This document shows, one piece after another, positions 48,317 through 55,525 of a stretch of 64,000 nucleotides of DNA; position 1 is the first letter of the stretch, and every line of letters begins with the position of its first letter. Both the position numbers and the translations under genes were made by a program. The DNA comes from Nostoc sp. LPT (GTDB taxonomy: Bacteria; Cyanobacteriota; Cyanobacteriia; Cyanobacteriales; Nostocaceae), in the NCBI RefSeq assembly GCF_017115165.1, contig NZ_JABXKF010000005.1, positions 1 to 64,000 of the forward strand, given 5' to 3'. Under the pieces are notes generated by a model. It was not told the DNA's origin. It made no database searches and saw only the letters and a list, made by a program, of their open reading frames with translations.

Positions 48317-49168
48317 AAATTTTGTTTTTCTTTTTGTTCACAGATTACATAAAGATTTATAACATTTTGCTATGCACAAAATCTAACTCAAGAGGGAAGT
48401 AAGATTTTTCTCTAGAACAGTTTGTGCTAGTGAGGTAAAATGTTTAACCTCCACTCAAGCTGATAAGTATGAAATATATCTACCATATATTTAATGTAAA
48501 TTGAGTAAATTTTCTCCATCACACCAAAATGAGTTAAAAAGCCCCACTCGGTGTCACATAAATTCTAAGAAAGCGTGAAAATCTCATATTTACAAGTTAT
48601 GAGTTAGAATCAGCTTCAAAGAAAGATTATACTTAAAAGACAATTTCTATACAAATTTGTACGTAAATTAATAATTGATTCATAAATCCTAAATTACATA
48701 GGGAAGAAGGTTATATAGCGTTTTCCGACCTGGTGAGATACGTTTTCAAAGCTACTAACCTTGGTAAAAAAGATTTGGAAAGATTTGGGTGTACCTCAGT
48801 TGCTTAGGAAACGCTATATCTCAGAATTGACCATTGATTATTCAGCAAAAGCATAAAAATTAATTACCGAAATATTTTAACGTAGGCTAACGGTGAGAGA
48901 AATTGAAGTAACTGTTGAAGACCCAAGAATGAGAGGTTAGGTTTATTTATATATACTGAATTAAATTACTTAGTTATTTGATATCTTTCAATCATCAAAC
49001 AATATCTTTTTAAAGTGATAATTTGATAACTTTACCAAAAATTAGGCATCAGTTAAACACTAATGTCAATTAAATAGATAACTAAGCAACTAATATCAAT
49101 AAAAATTACTTAAACTAAAGATACAATTGTAAAGTTAAGAAGTTGACTAGTTACAAGATATACAAAAT
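48317..49168. other. Intergenic region, AT-rich with one small element
   Basis: Upstream of the fasciclin gene and of the GST gene. A MITE-like element lies at 48713-48819. AT-rich sequence from 48850 to 49160 contains TAAATTACTTAGTTATTTGATA-like short direct repeats. No gene is seen. I cannot place promoters with confidence. Confidence 0.4.
48713..48819. repeat. Small element with ATATAGCG(T)TTTCC inverted ends
   Basis: The left end ATATAGCGTTTTCC and the right end GGAAACGCTATAT are inverted copies with one extra T on the left, spanning 107 bases. Inside are ACCTGGTGAGATACG and GTGTACCTCAGTTGC. It has the size and ends of a MITE and carries no gene. Confidence 0.6.
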
Positions 49169-49963
49169 ATGCTGGAATTATACCAATGGGAACTCTCTCA
49201 ATACTCAGAGAAAGTGCGCCTAATTTTAGATTTTAAAGGACTAGATTACCGCAAAATCGAGGTGACGCCTGGGATTGGACAGGTAGAACTGTTCCGGCTG
49301 ACTGGTCAAAAACAAGTGCCAGTATTAAAGGATCGTAATAAGTATATTGCGGATTCTACGGAAATAGCTAAATATTTAGACTTAGAGTATCCCGATCGCC
49401 CCATAATACCGCAAGATCCTAAACAACGAGGTTTAACTTTATTAATAGAAGAATGGGCGGATGAGTCCATAGGCATCAAAGGTCGCAAAGCACTATTTGC
49501 TGCCATAAGCCAAGATCAAAATTTCCGTAAGTCTTTATTACCCACCTCAACACCAGATATATTTAAAAGTCTGGTTCAAGGAGTACCTAGTGACTTACTG
49601 ACAGTGTTGGGTTTTGGCGTCGGTTACAGCCCAGATGTGATAAAGTCAGCGATCGCATCTTTAAAACAAGACTTGGAAGCCTTGACGTTATTATTGGCAG
49701 ATAGTCCTTATTTAACAGGAGATGAGCCGACTTTAGCTGACTTAGCGGTGGCTGGCTTATCGATATTGCTCAAGTTTCCTCCTGGGCCCTATCTGGATTT
49801 ACCAGCTTCTATCAGAGGTAAAGGATTGCCAATCTTTGCCGAGAATATAGATTATGAACCATTCTTTACCTGGCGCGATCGCCTTTACGCTCAATTCCGC
49901 AAACCGTTAATTAGTACCACTCCACCAACGGGAAGTGCGCCAACTTCGATTCAGATTGATTAG
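49169..49963 (+). CDS. Glutathione S-transferase family protein
   Basis: A 264-residue thioredoxin-fold transferase. The N-terminal domain (about 1-78) starts LELYQWELSQYSEKVRLILDFKGLDYRKIEV, with the cis-Pro motif in KQVPVLKDRNKYIADSTEIAKYLD. The helical C-terminal domain contains PYLTGDEPTLADLAVAGLSIL, the usual GST signature. The Ser at SQYSEKV, in place of the Cys or Tyr position, suggests glutathione conjugation or reductase-type activity. It is followed by a short tandem repeat and the HerA-like gene. Confidence 0.88.
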   Translation: MLELYQWELSQYSEKVRLILDFKGLDYRKIEVTPGIGQVELFRLTGQKQVPVLKDRNKYIADSTEIAKYLDLEYPDRPIIPQDPKQRGLTLLIEEWADESIGIKGRKALFAAISQDQNFRKSLLPTSTPDIFKSLVQGVPSDLLTVLGFGVGYSPDVIKSAIASLKQDLEALTLLLADSPYLTGDEPTLADLAVAGLSILLKFPPGPYLDLPASIRGKGLPIFAENIDYEPFFTWRDRLYAQFRKPLISTTPPTGSAPTSIQID

Positions 49964-50019
49964 ATAATGGGGAATTGGGCATGGGGCATGGGGCATTGGG
50001 CATAGGGGATGGAGAAGAA

Positions 50020-50065
50020 AAACAAATGACAAATGACAAATGACAAATGACAAATGACCAATGAC
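50020..50065 (+). repeat. ACAAATG heptamer tandem array
   Basis: Five copies of ACAAATG followed by ACCAATG and ACTAAT. The array runs into the start of the HerA-like gene, whose annotated ATG lies inside the last units. Confidence 0.85.
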
Positions 50066-50072
50066 TAATCAG

Positions 50073-51803
50073 ATGAATTCGGCACAGCCATTAGGTTCGG
50101 TCATTCAAGGTTCTCTAACTGAAGGTTTAGAAGTACGATTGCATCCTGACATTTCTGTAGAAGATATGCGGGTGGGTAAGTTTCTTGTTGTGCAAGGGAT
50201 GCGATCGCGTTTTTTTTGTATGCTGACAGATGTAGCATTGGGAGCTGCTAATGCCCGAATTATTGCTAATCCCCCCAGTTGGGAAGACACTTTTTTACGA
50301 GATGTTTTAGCCGGAAGTGGCACTTACGGTACTATCAACCTTGCGCCGATGTTGATGTTCACTCCCGAATCTGAAGAATCTTTCTCCCCAACAAATGGCA
50401 AATCGGCAAATCCTTTCCTCCCATCGGTGACGGGTTTGGCTTCATTTATGCCACAAACCAGTACTACAATGGAATTGTTGCCTGTTAAAACTATTCCTAG
50501 CCACTTTAGCCAAGTTTACGATGCAAGTGTTGACGATTTTCGCCGGGTATTTGGTTGGGAAGATGACCCCCAAAGGCGCAATTTTTCCATCGGCAAACCT
50601 TTGGATATGGATGTGCCCGTTTGCATCGATTTGAATCGCTTCGTAGAACGGAGCAATGGGGTTTTTGGGAAATCTGGTACTGGTAAATCTTTTCTAACGC
50701 GGCTACTTTTAGCTGGCGTCATCCGTAAAAATGCGGCAGTCAATTTGATTTTTGATATGCACTCTGAGTATGGCTGGGAAGCTGTTGCAGAAGGTAAAAA
50801 TGTCAATACCGTTAAAGGATTAAAGCAACTTTTTCCTAGTAAAGTGGAAGTTTACACCCTCGACCCGGAATCAACAAAGCGTCGGGGTGTGCGTGATGCT
50901 CAAGAACTTTATTTGAGTTACGAGCAAATAGAAGTTGAAGATATTAAGTTATGTAGCCGAGATTTAGGACTCTCTGACGCAGCCTTAGATAACGCCAATA
51001 TTCTGTATAGCGAATTTGGCAAGTCTTGGATTGTCCAGTTGCTGAATATGACTAACGAAGAAATCGAGATGTTCTGCGAGGAGAAGCGCGGACACAAAGG
51101 TTCGATTATGGCATTACAGCGCAAACTCTTGCGGATGGATAGCTTGAAGTATATGCGAGCAGTTTGCCCACAGAATTACATTAGTAAAATTGTGCAATGC
51201 CTGGAATCTGGGAAGAATGTTGTAATAGAATTTGGTTCCCAGTCTAATATGCTCTCTTATATGTTGGTGACAAATATGATCACCCGACGTATTCACGAGC
51301 ATTACGTCAAGAAAGCAGATAAATTCTTGCAAAGCAAAAATCCTAGCGATCGCCCAACGCCATTGATGATTACCATTGAAGAGGCGCACCGTTTCCTTGA
51401 CCCGGCTATCGTCCAAAGTACTATCTTTGGGACTATTGCTCGTGAACTGCGAAAATATTTTGTCACACTTTTGGTAGTTGATCAACGTCCATCAGGCATA
51501 GATAATGAAGTTATGTCGCAAATTGGGACTCGCATTACCGCCTTGCTGAATGATGAAAAAGACATTGAGGCAATTTTTACAGGTGTATCTGGTGGTAGCG
51601 GACTGCGATCGGTGTTGGCAAAGCTAGACTCGAAACAACAAGCTTTAATATTGGGTCACGCCGTTCCGATGCCCGTAGTAGTACGTACCCGTCCTTATGA
51701 CGCAACTTTTTACGCAGAAATTGGTGAGCCAGCCTGGGAAGAAAAACCTGACGCAGAAGTATTTGCCGCTGCTGAACTAGCTAAAGCTGATCTTGGATTT
51801 TAG
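50073..51803 (+). CDS. HerA-like / DUF87 P-loop ATPase
   Basis: A protein of 576 residues from the ATG at 50073 (an ATG at 50061, giving 580 residues, lies inside a tandem repeat). It is a HerA/FtsK-type ATPase. Walker A is VFGKSGTGKSFLTRLLLAGVI (about 198-216), Walker B is LMITIEEAHRFLDP (about 435), and VVDQRPSGIDNEVMSQIGTRI is the sensor/arginine-finger block. The N-terminal beta barrel (about 20-100) fits the HAS barrel. HerA proteins translocate DNA, often with a NurA nuclease. No nurA-like gene is nearby, so the partner is unknown. Confidence 0.88.
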   Translation: MNSAQPLGSVIQGSLTEGLEVRLHPDISVEDMRVGKFLVVQGMRSRFFCMLTDVALGAANARIIANPPSWEDTFLRDVLAGSGTYGTINLAPMLMFTPESEESFSPTNGKSANPFLPSVTGLASFMPQTSTTMELLPVKTIPSHFSQVYDASVDDFRRVFGWEDDPQRRNFSIGKPLDMDVPVCIDLNRFVERSNGVFGKSGTGKSFLTRLLLAGVIRKNAAVNLIFDMHSEYGWEAVAEGKNVNTVKGLKQLFPSKVEVYTLDPESTKRRGVRDAQELYLSYEQIEVEDIKLCSRDLGLSDAALDNANILYSEFGKSWIVQLLNMTNEEIEMFCEEKRGHKGSIMALQRKLLRMDSLKYMRAVCPQNYISKIVQCLESGKNVVIEFGSQSNMLSYMLVTNMITRRIHEHYVKKADKFLQSKNPSDRPTPLMITIEEAHRFLDPAIVQSTIFGTIARELRKYFVTLLVVDQRPSGIDNEVMSQIGTRITALLNDEKDIEAIFTGVSGGSGLRSVLAKLDSKQQALILGHAVPMPVVVRTRPYDATFYAEIGEPAWEEKPDAEVFAAAELAKADLGF

Positions 51804-52274
51804 ATTGTCATTTGTCAGTTGTCCTTTGTCCTTTGCAAATGACCAATACAACTCTTGGAGACGCTGCGTCAACTCCTTACCTCGGCTTTGCTCGGCACGA
51901 GTCGCTCAATACAAGTGACTAATGACTAATGACTAATTCGTAACATCCCTCCATTGTTACAGCAAATTAAGTTCGGTTATCCGGCTAGTTTTTGGCAACA
52001 GAAGAGGGGTTTTTGGCGTCACTATAGATGTAGTCAGTAATTTCAAGGAAATTTAAAATTTTTTTCTATAACGGCTGCTTTTGAATTATAATCATAGGTT
52101 TTATCTTAAGATAGTTTACTATTTGCCTGATTTATCGTATCATAAGTTAAGTAGAACTCATACCGACTTCGGTTTTGCCGATCGGTGTTAGTAACTGTCC
52201 AAGAGAAGAATTCTCAAAAATAACCAACGTGCTTATAAAAGATTGAAAATTTAGGGAAGGTAGGGGAACCTATC
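51804..52274. other. Intergenic region with heptamer repeats before the sigma factor
   Basis: About 51806-51945 is a mosaic of GTCATTTGTC, GTCCTTTGTCC, AAATGAC and ACTAATG units, of the same type as at 27.6, 34.8 and 50.0 kb. Then follows AT-rich sequence to about 52240. No gene is seen. The promoter of the sigma gene probably lies between 52000 and 52250 but no box is certain. Confidence 0.45.
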
Positions 52275-52339
52275 ATTGGGAGCTTACCGTCTTAACAACG
52301 GCTGTATCAATTGATTAATTACTTTTGGTAGCTCCCAAT
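52275..52339 (+). promoter_or_regulatory. Leader hairpin upstream of the sigma factor gene
   Basis: ATTGGGAGCTTACC (52275-52288) pairs with GGTAGCTCCCAAT (52327-52339), a 13-bp stem with one bulged base and a 38-base loop. It lies 86 bases before the start codon, in what is likely the 5' leader. It could act as an RNA stabiliser or a regulatory hairpin. Confidence 0.45.
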
Positions 52340-52424
52340 ATTTCGTGATAAATGTACTACTTTTCCCCATCCATTTTAGTAATAAAACATACATTATCTT
52401 TACGAAGTAGAGGACATCGCACCA

Positions 52425-53408
52425 ATGCCTACTGTCAAGACCCAAACGGAAAACCTCAACACCAAATTCACGGCTGATATGGTGCGAACCTATCTGCGAG
52501 AAATTGGTCGTGTACCACTGCTAACCCGCGAACAAGAAATTGTCTTTGGGAAGCAAGTGCAACAAATGATGACGCTCATCGACGCCAAGGAAGCTTTGGC
52601 GAAGAAGTTGCAACGCGAACCGGATATCTCAGAGTGGGCCGATCACGTTAAACAATCGGAAACCGATGTGCAACAAACAGTGGCACAAGGTAAGCGGGCA
52701 AAGCAAAAAATGATCGAAGCGAATTTGCGCTTGGTTGTCGCTATTGCTAAAAAATACCAAAAGCGAAATATGGAGTTTCTGGATTTAATCCAGGAAGGAA
52801 CACTAGGATTAGAGCGGGGTGTGGAGAAATTTGACCCAATGAGGGGTTATAAGTTCTCGACTTACGCTTACTGGTGGATTCGCCAAGCAATTACTCGTGC
52901 GATCGCTCAACAAGGTCGGACTATTCGCTTACCGATCCACATTACTGAGAAACTGAACAAAATCAAAAAAGTGCAGCGCGAGTTGGCTCAAACCTTGGGG
53001 CGATCGCCGACTCCGGCTGAAATTGCCAAAGAACTAGAACTAGAACCGACTCAGATTCGCGAGTATCTGAATATGGCTCGTCAACCAGTGTCTTTGGATG
53101 TGCGAGTTGGCGAGAACCAGGATACTGAGTTGCAAGAAATGCTTGAAGATGATGGGCCATCGCCAGAGTATTACACCAACCAGGAATTCTTACGCCAAGA
53201 CTTGAACAACCTGCTAGCAGAATTAACCCCGCAACAGCGAGAAGTTGTAGCTTTACGCTTTGGTTTAGAAGATGGTAATGAAATGTCATTGGCGAAAGTC
53301 GGTGAGAGATTAAATCTCAGCCGTGAACGCGTCCGTCAGTTAGAGCATCAAGCTTTGGCTCATCTGCGTCGCCGTCGTGCCAATGTCAAAGAATACGTTG
53401 CTAGCTAA
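52425..53408 (+). CDS. Group 2 (RpoD-like) RNA polymerase sigma factor
   Basis: A 327-residue sigma-70 factor of the non-essential group 2 type, common in cyanobacteria (SigB to SigE). Region 1.2 (ADMVRTYLREIGRVPLLTREQEI), region 2 (LIQEGTLGLERGVEKFDPMRGYKFSTYAYWWIRQAITRAI), region 3 (RLPIHITEKLNKIKKVQREL) and region 4 (SLAKVGERLNLSRERVRQLEHQALAHLRRR) are complete. It lacks the long region 1.1 and the spacer of RpoD. The overall sequence resembles Nostoc SigB-type factors, but the exact name needs alignment. It has a leader hairpin and a strong terminator. Confidence 0.92.
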   Translation: MPTVKTQTENLNTKFTADMVRTYLREIGRVPLLTREQEIVFGKQVQQMMTLIDAKEALAKKLQREPDISEWADHVKQSETDVQQTVAQGKRAKQKMIEANLRLVVAIAKKYQKRNMEFLDLIQEGTLGLERGVEKFDPMRGYKFSTYAYWWIRQAITRAIAQQGRTIRLPIHITEKLNKIKKVQRELAQTLGRSPTPAEIAKELELEPTQIREYLNMARQPVSLDVRVGENQDTELQEMLEDDGPSPEYYTNQEFLRQDLNNLLAELTPQQREVVALRFGLEDGNEMSLAKVGERLNLSRERVRQLEHQALAHLRRRRANVKEYVAS

Positions 53409-53412
53409 AACA

Positions 53413-53436
53413 AGAGACGCGGAATTTCGCGTCTCT
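53413..53436 (+). terminator. GC-rich hairpin after the sigma gene
   Basis: AGAGACGCG and CGCGTCTCT form a perfect 9-bp stem with a six-base loop, 5 bases after the stop codon. It has no T-run, and a better terminator lies 18 bases further, so it may protect the mRNA end or be a repeat unit of a kind common in Nostoc. Confidence 0.55.
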
Positions 53437-53453
53437 ACACCACCTTGGTGATC

Positions 53454-53484
53454 CGCCTCCTGAATTCAGGGGGCGATTTTTTTT
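53454..53484 (+). terminator. Rho-independent terminator of the sigma gene
   Basis: CGCCTCCTGAA and TTCAGGGGGCG form an 11-bp stem (one G-T pair, tight loop) followed directly by A and a run of eight T. It is the strongest terminator in the window. Confidence 0.88.
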
Positions 53485-53665
53485 GCTGAAAACAAGGCAC
53501 GATATGAAGGGTGATGAGTTCGTTCAACTTGTTTAGATGTTAGCAGGAATTGGAAGGCGGCGATCGCACAAACTTGTCGTATTATTGAAAGTGCGAGCGC
53601 TCAAAATCATTGTTTAATGAAAAGTGCGCTCACATTAATTTATATTTGATGATTTTTTATGATTA

Positions 53666-54238
53666 TTAATCCCCGCATTTTAAAAGGTAGTTGTAACCAT
53701 CCATACTTTGACAGTCTTGGTTGTTAACTAGCGCAAACATATTATCACCAGTACCTCCCGTCCCTCTAATCCAATAGACTCTTGACTTAGGACTCCTCTT
53801 AATTTCAACTCGTAAGTTACCGTTGTAACGCATATTTATGACATTATCGGATAGAAACTGCGAACCTAAACGGTAACTATACTTAGGCATTGAACTTCCA
53901 TCTGGATTCAGGGCAAACATATTCTGTCCAGTGCCACCAGTACCTTTAATTTTGACAAGGACAGATATATTGCTATTTTCTAGGCGACCTGATACAAAAA
54001 GAACATTCTGTTCAGGAACCCACATAATACTATCAAAACTCTTAAACTTTTGCTCTCCCAACCATTTGCCTGTAGATGCTTCGGTTTTAGTCAGTAATGT
54101 ACGTGAGCCATTAATTGAAAGACTGATATTGCCAATTTTTAAGTTTGAATTTGAAGACGCACTATCAGCATAAGCTGGAATATTTGAAAAACCAATTAAT
54201 GCCCAGCTAAAGGCTACTACTGCTGCTTTCTTGAACAT
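53666..54238 (-). CDS. Secreted protein with repeated GTGGTGxNMFAL motif
   Basis: A 190-residue exported protein from the ATG at 54238, which is preceded by AAGGAAG; an upstream extension to 54271 is unlikely. A signal peptide covers about residues 1-25 (AAVVAFSWALIGFSNIPAYA). The mature part carries two copies of GTGGTGxNMFAL followed by an S-M...Y pattern (SSMPKYSYRL and QSMDGYNYLL), so it is probably an internally duplicated beta protein. A single pair of cysteines near the end may be bridged. It lies downstream of a duplicated regulatory or coding stretch. The family is unknown. Confidence 0.7.
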   Translation of the reverse strand: MFKKAAVVAFSWALIGFSNIPAYADSASSNSNLKIGNISLSINGSRTLLTKTEASTGKWLGEQKFKSFDSIMWVPEQNVLFVSGRLENSNISVLVKIKGTGGTGQNMFALNPDGSSMPKYSYRLGSQFLSDNVINMRYNGNLRVEIKRSPKSRVYWIRGTGGTGDNMFALVNNQDCQSMDGYNYLLKCGD

Positions 54239-54348
54239 AAAATTTCTTCCTTGGTTACTGTGAATTAGCAAGTTATTAGTTTGAGAAAGCGATCGCTTCT
54301 CTATGAGAGGCTACGCCAACGAGACCCTAAGCATAGCTAGATTTCTTC

Positions 54349-54432
54349 CTAGAACTGCTTATCTAAATAATCTACAGCCTGGTATAAAGTTTGACGGTCA
54401 GAAAAGGTCGGAAAAAAGTCGGATCTTTTTAG
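54349..54432 (-). pseudogene. Duplicated ORF fragment upstream of the first secreted gene
   Basis: The minus strand reads LKRSDFFPTFSDRQTLYQAV then DYLDKQF and a stop. The same peptide, with conservative changes, is coded at 55231-55317 ahead of the ricin-like gene. No start codon is present here because the frame runs open from a TAA near 54463. It may be the end of an older gene, of which the second copy keeps an ATG. Confidence 0.5.
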
Positions 54433-54512
54433 TTGATTTACGTAAAGTTTTTTAATAAATAGAGATTATGATGCCAGTATCGTAGTTAATCACAGTATTG
54501 CTAAGTGGATAA

Positions 54513-54566
54513 ATGACGGTTGAAGAAGCGATCGCACTAGTCGAACAATTATTAGAATGGGGATGA
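54513..54566 (+). pseudogene. Truncated first copy of the NB-ARC/WD40 gene start
   Basis: The frame reads MTVEEAIALVEQLLEWG and then stops. It matches the first 17 codons of the gene at 55526 except for one Arg-to-Trp change, and its last codon before the stop is at the place where the intact gene continues RGRLTKVQ. The similarity begins upstream (a related AGTTAAT...AAATAAATGACGG stretch). It is the broken end of a local duplication. Confidence 0.85.
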
Positions 54567-54656
54567 GCGCTCTCTAAATCTGTGCGATCCCACTTTCAAT
54601 AACAGAATTATTTTGTGCGACCGCATTGATCTATGGTTGATGATTTTTTATAATCA

Positions 54657-55220
54657 TCAATACTGGACTGTCCACTTTTGGTCTGTACGTGAACGGTTAT
54701 CAGCATTACGTCCAGATAGTTCACAATCCCAAAGTTGTAATTGTGCGCCGTTCTCTCTACCTGGAGCGCCAGCTACATCAATACATTTTCCAGAAAGTCT
54801 ATTCCTGATAAATCCATTGCTTGTAAATGTCCACCTTTGATCTGTACGTGGATTGCCAAACTCACAGTCATAAATAATCAACTTTGAACCGTTAGAACGT
54901 CCAGGATATCCAGCTACATCAAGACATTTTCCGGAAAGTTCATTTACGATAAATCCATCATTTCTTAGTATCCATCTATGGTCTGTAGGTGAACCGTTAT
55001 CAGCATTAAGATTAGATAGTTCGCAATCCCAAAGCACTAATGGTGCTCCATTATCTGTACCTGGAGCGCCACCTACATCAATGCATTTTCCGCTTAGTAA
55101 GTTATTGATAAAAACACCAGTTGCCTGCGCGTTACTAGGCTTAGAGTCAACAGAAAATGACAATAATAGGTTAGAGATAATAAACACTATACCAGGTAAA
55201 AATTTGGTTTTAAGTTTCAT
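54657..55220 (-). CDS. Secreted ricin-type beta-trefoil lectin
   Basis: A 187-residue exported protein. A signal peptide covers about residues 1-31 (KFLPGIVFIISNLLLSFSVDSKPSNA). The mature part carries three trefoil units: NNLLSGKCIDVGGAPG, NELSGKCLDVAGYPG and NRLSGKCIDVAGAPG, each with a W-D-C block (LVLWDCEL, LIIYDCEF, LQLWDCEL) and the QxW-like HRWILRN, QRWTFTS and QKWTVQY ends. Such lectins bind galactose or xylan-type sugars. It may act outside the cell; as in the first secreted gene, it lies beside the NB-ARC/WD40 gene, but a functional link is only suggested by the layout. Confidence 0.85.
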   Translation of the reverse strand: MKLKTKFLPGIVFIISNLLLSFSVDSKPSNAQATGVFINNLLSGKCIDVGGAPGTDNGAPLVLWDCELSNLNADNGSPTDHRWILRNDGFIVNELSGKCLDVAGYPGRSNGSKLIIYDCEFGNPRTDQRWTFTSNGFIRNRLSGKCIDVAGAPGRENGAQLQLWDCELSGRNADNRSRTDQKWTVQY

Positions 55221-55230
55221 AGATAGTTCC

Positions 55231-55317
55231 TCATGTCTGCTTATCTAAATACTCTAATACTTGGTATAAAGTTTGACGGTCGGAAAAGGTCGGAAAAAAG
55301 TCGGATCTTTTTAGCAT
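55231..55317 (-). CDS. Small peptide (28 residues), duplicated family
   Basis: Begins with an ATG and reads MLKRSDFFPTFSDRQTLYQV then LEYLDKQT before the TGA at 55231. It ends 10 bases before the start of the ricin-like gene. A second copy of the coding stretch at 54349-54432 differs by about 6 of 78 bases, and the protein changes are conservative (QAVDY / QVLEY), which hints at coding constraint. It may also be the tail of a larger gene lost by deletion. No family is recognised with confidence. Confidence 0.4.
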   Translation of the reverse strand: MLKRSDFFPTFSDRQTLYQVLEYLDKQT

Positions 55318-55525
55318 CAGGACTAAAGCTGTTTGTCACACTTAAATCACCTTATCGGGTGCATGAGACGAAGTTATAGATAAATAGGATGAATATTTAT
55401 ACTTATGATGCACCCGATTCTATGTACCATCTGCATAGATTCTGCGTATATTCACTTAATATATTTGAAGAAATAAAGCTTATAGTGCGAATATCGGAGT
55501 TAATTTAGTATTTTTATGAAAATAA

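Noticed and set aside
50020-50065. Heptamer array considered as a CRISPR or origin iteron array
   Set aside because: The same heptamer occurs at several unrelated places, and no replication gene is near.
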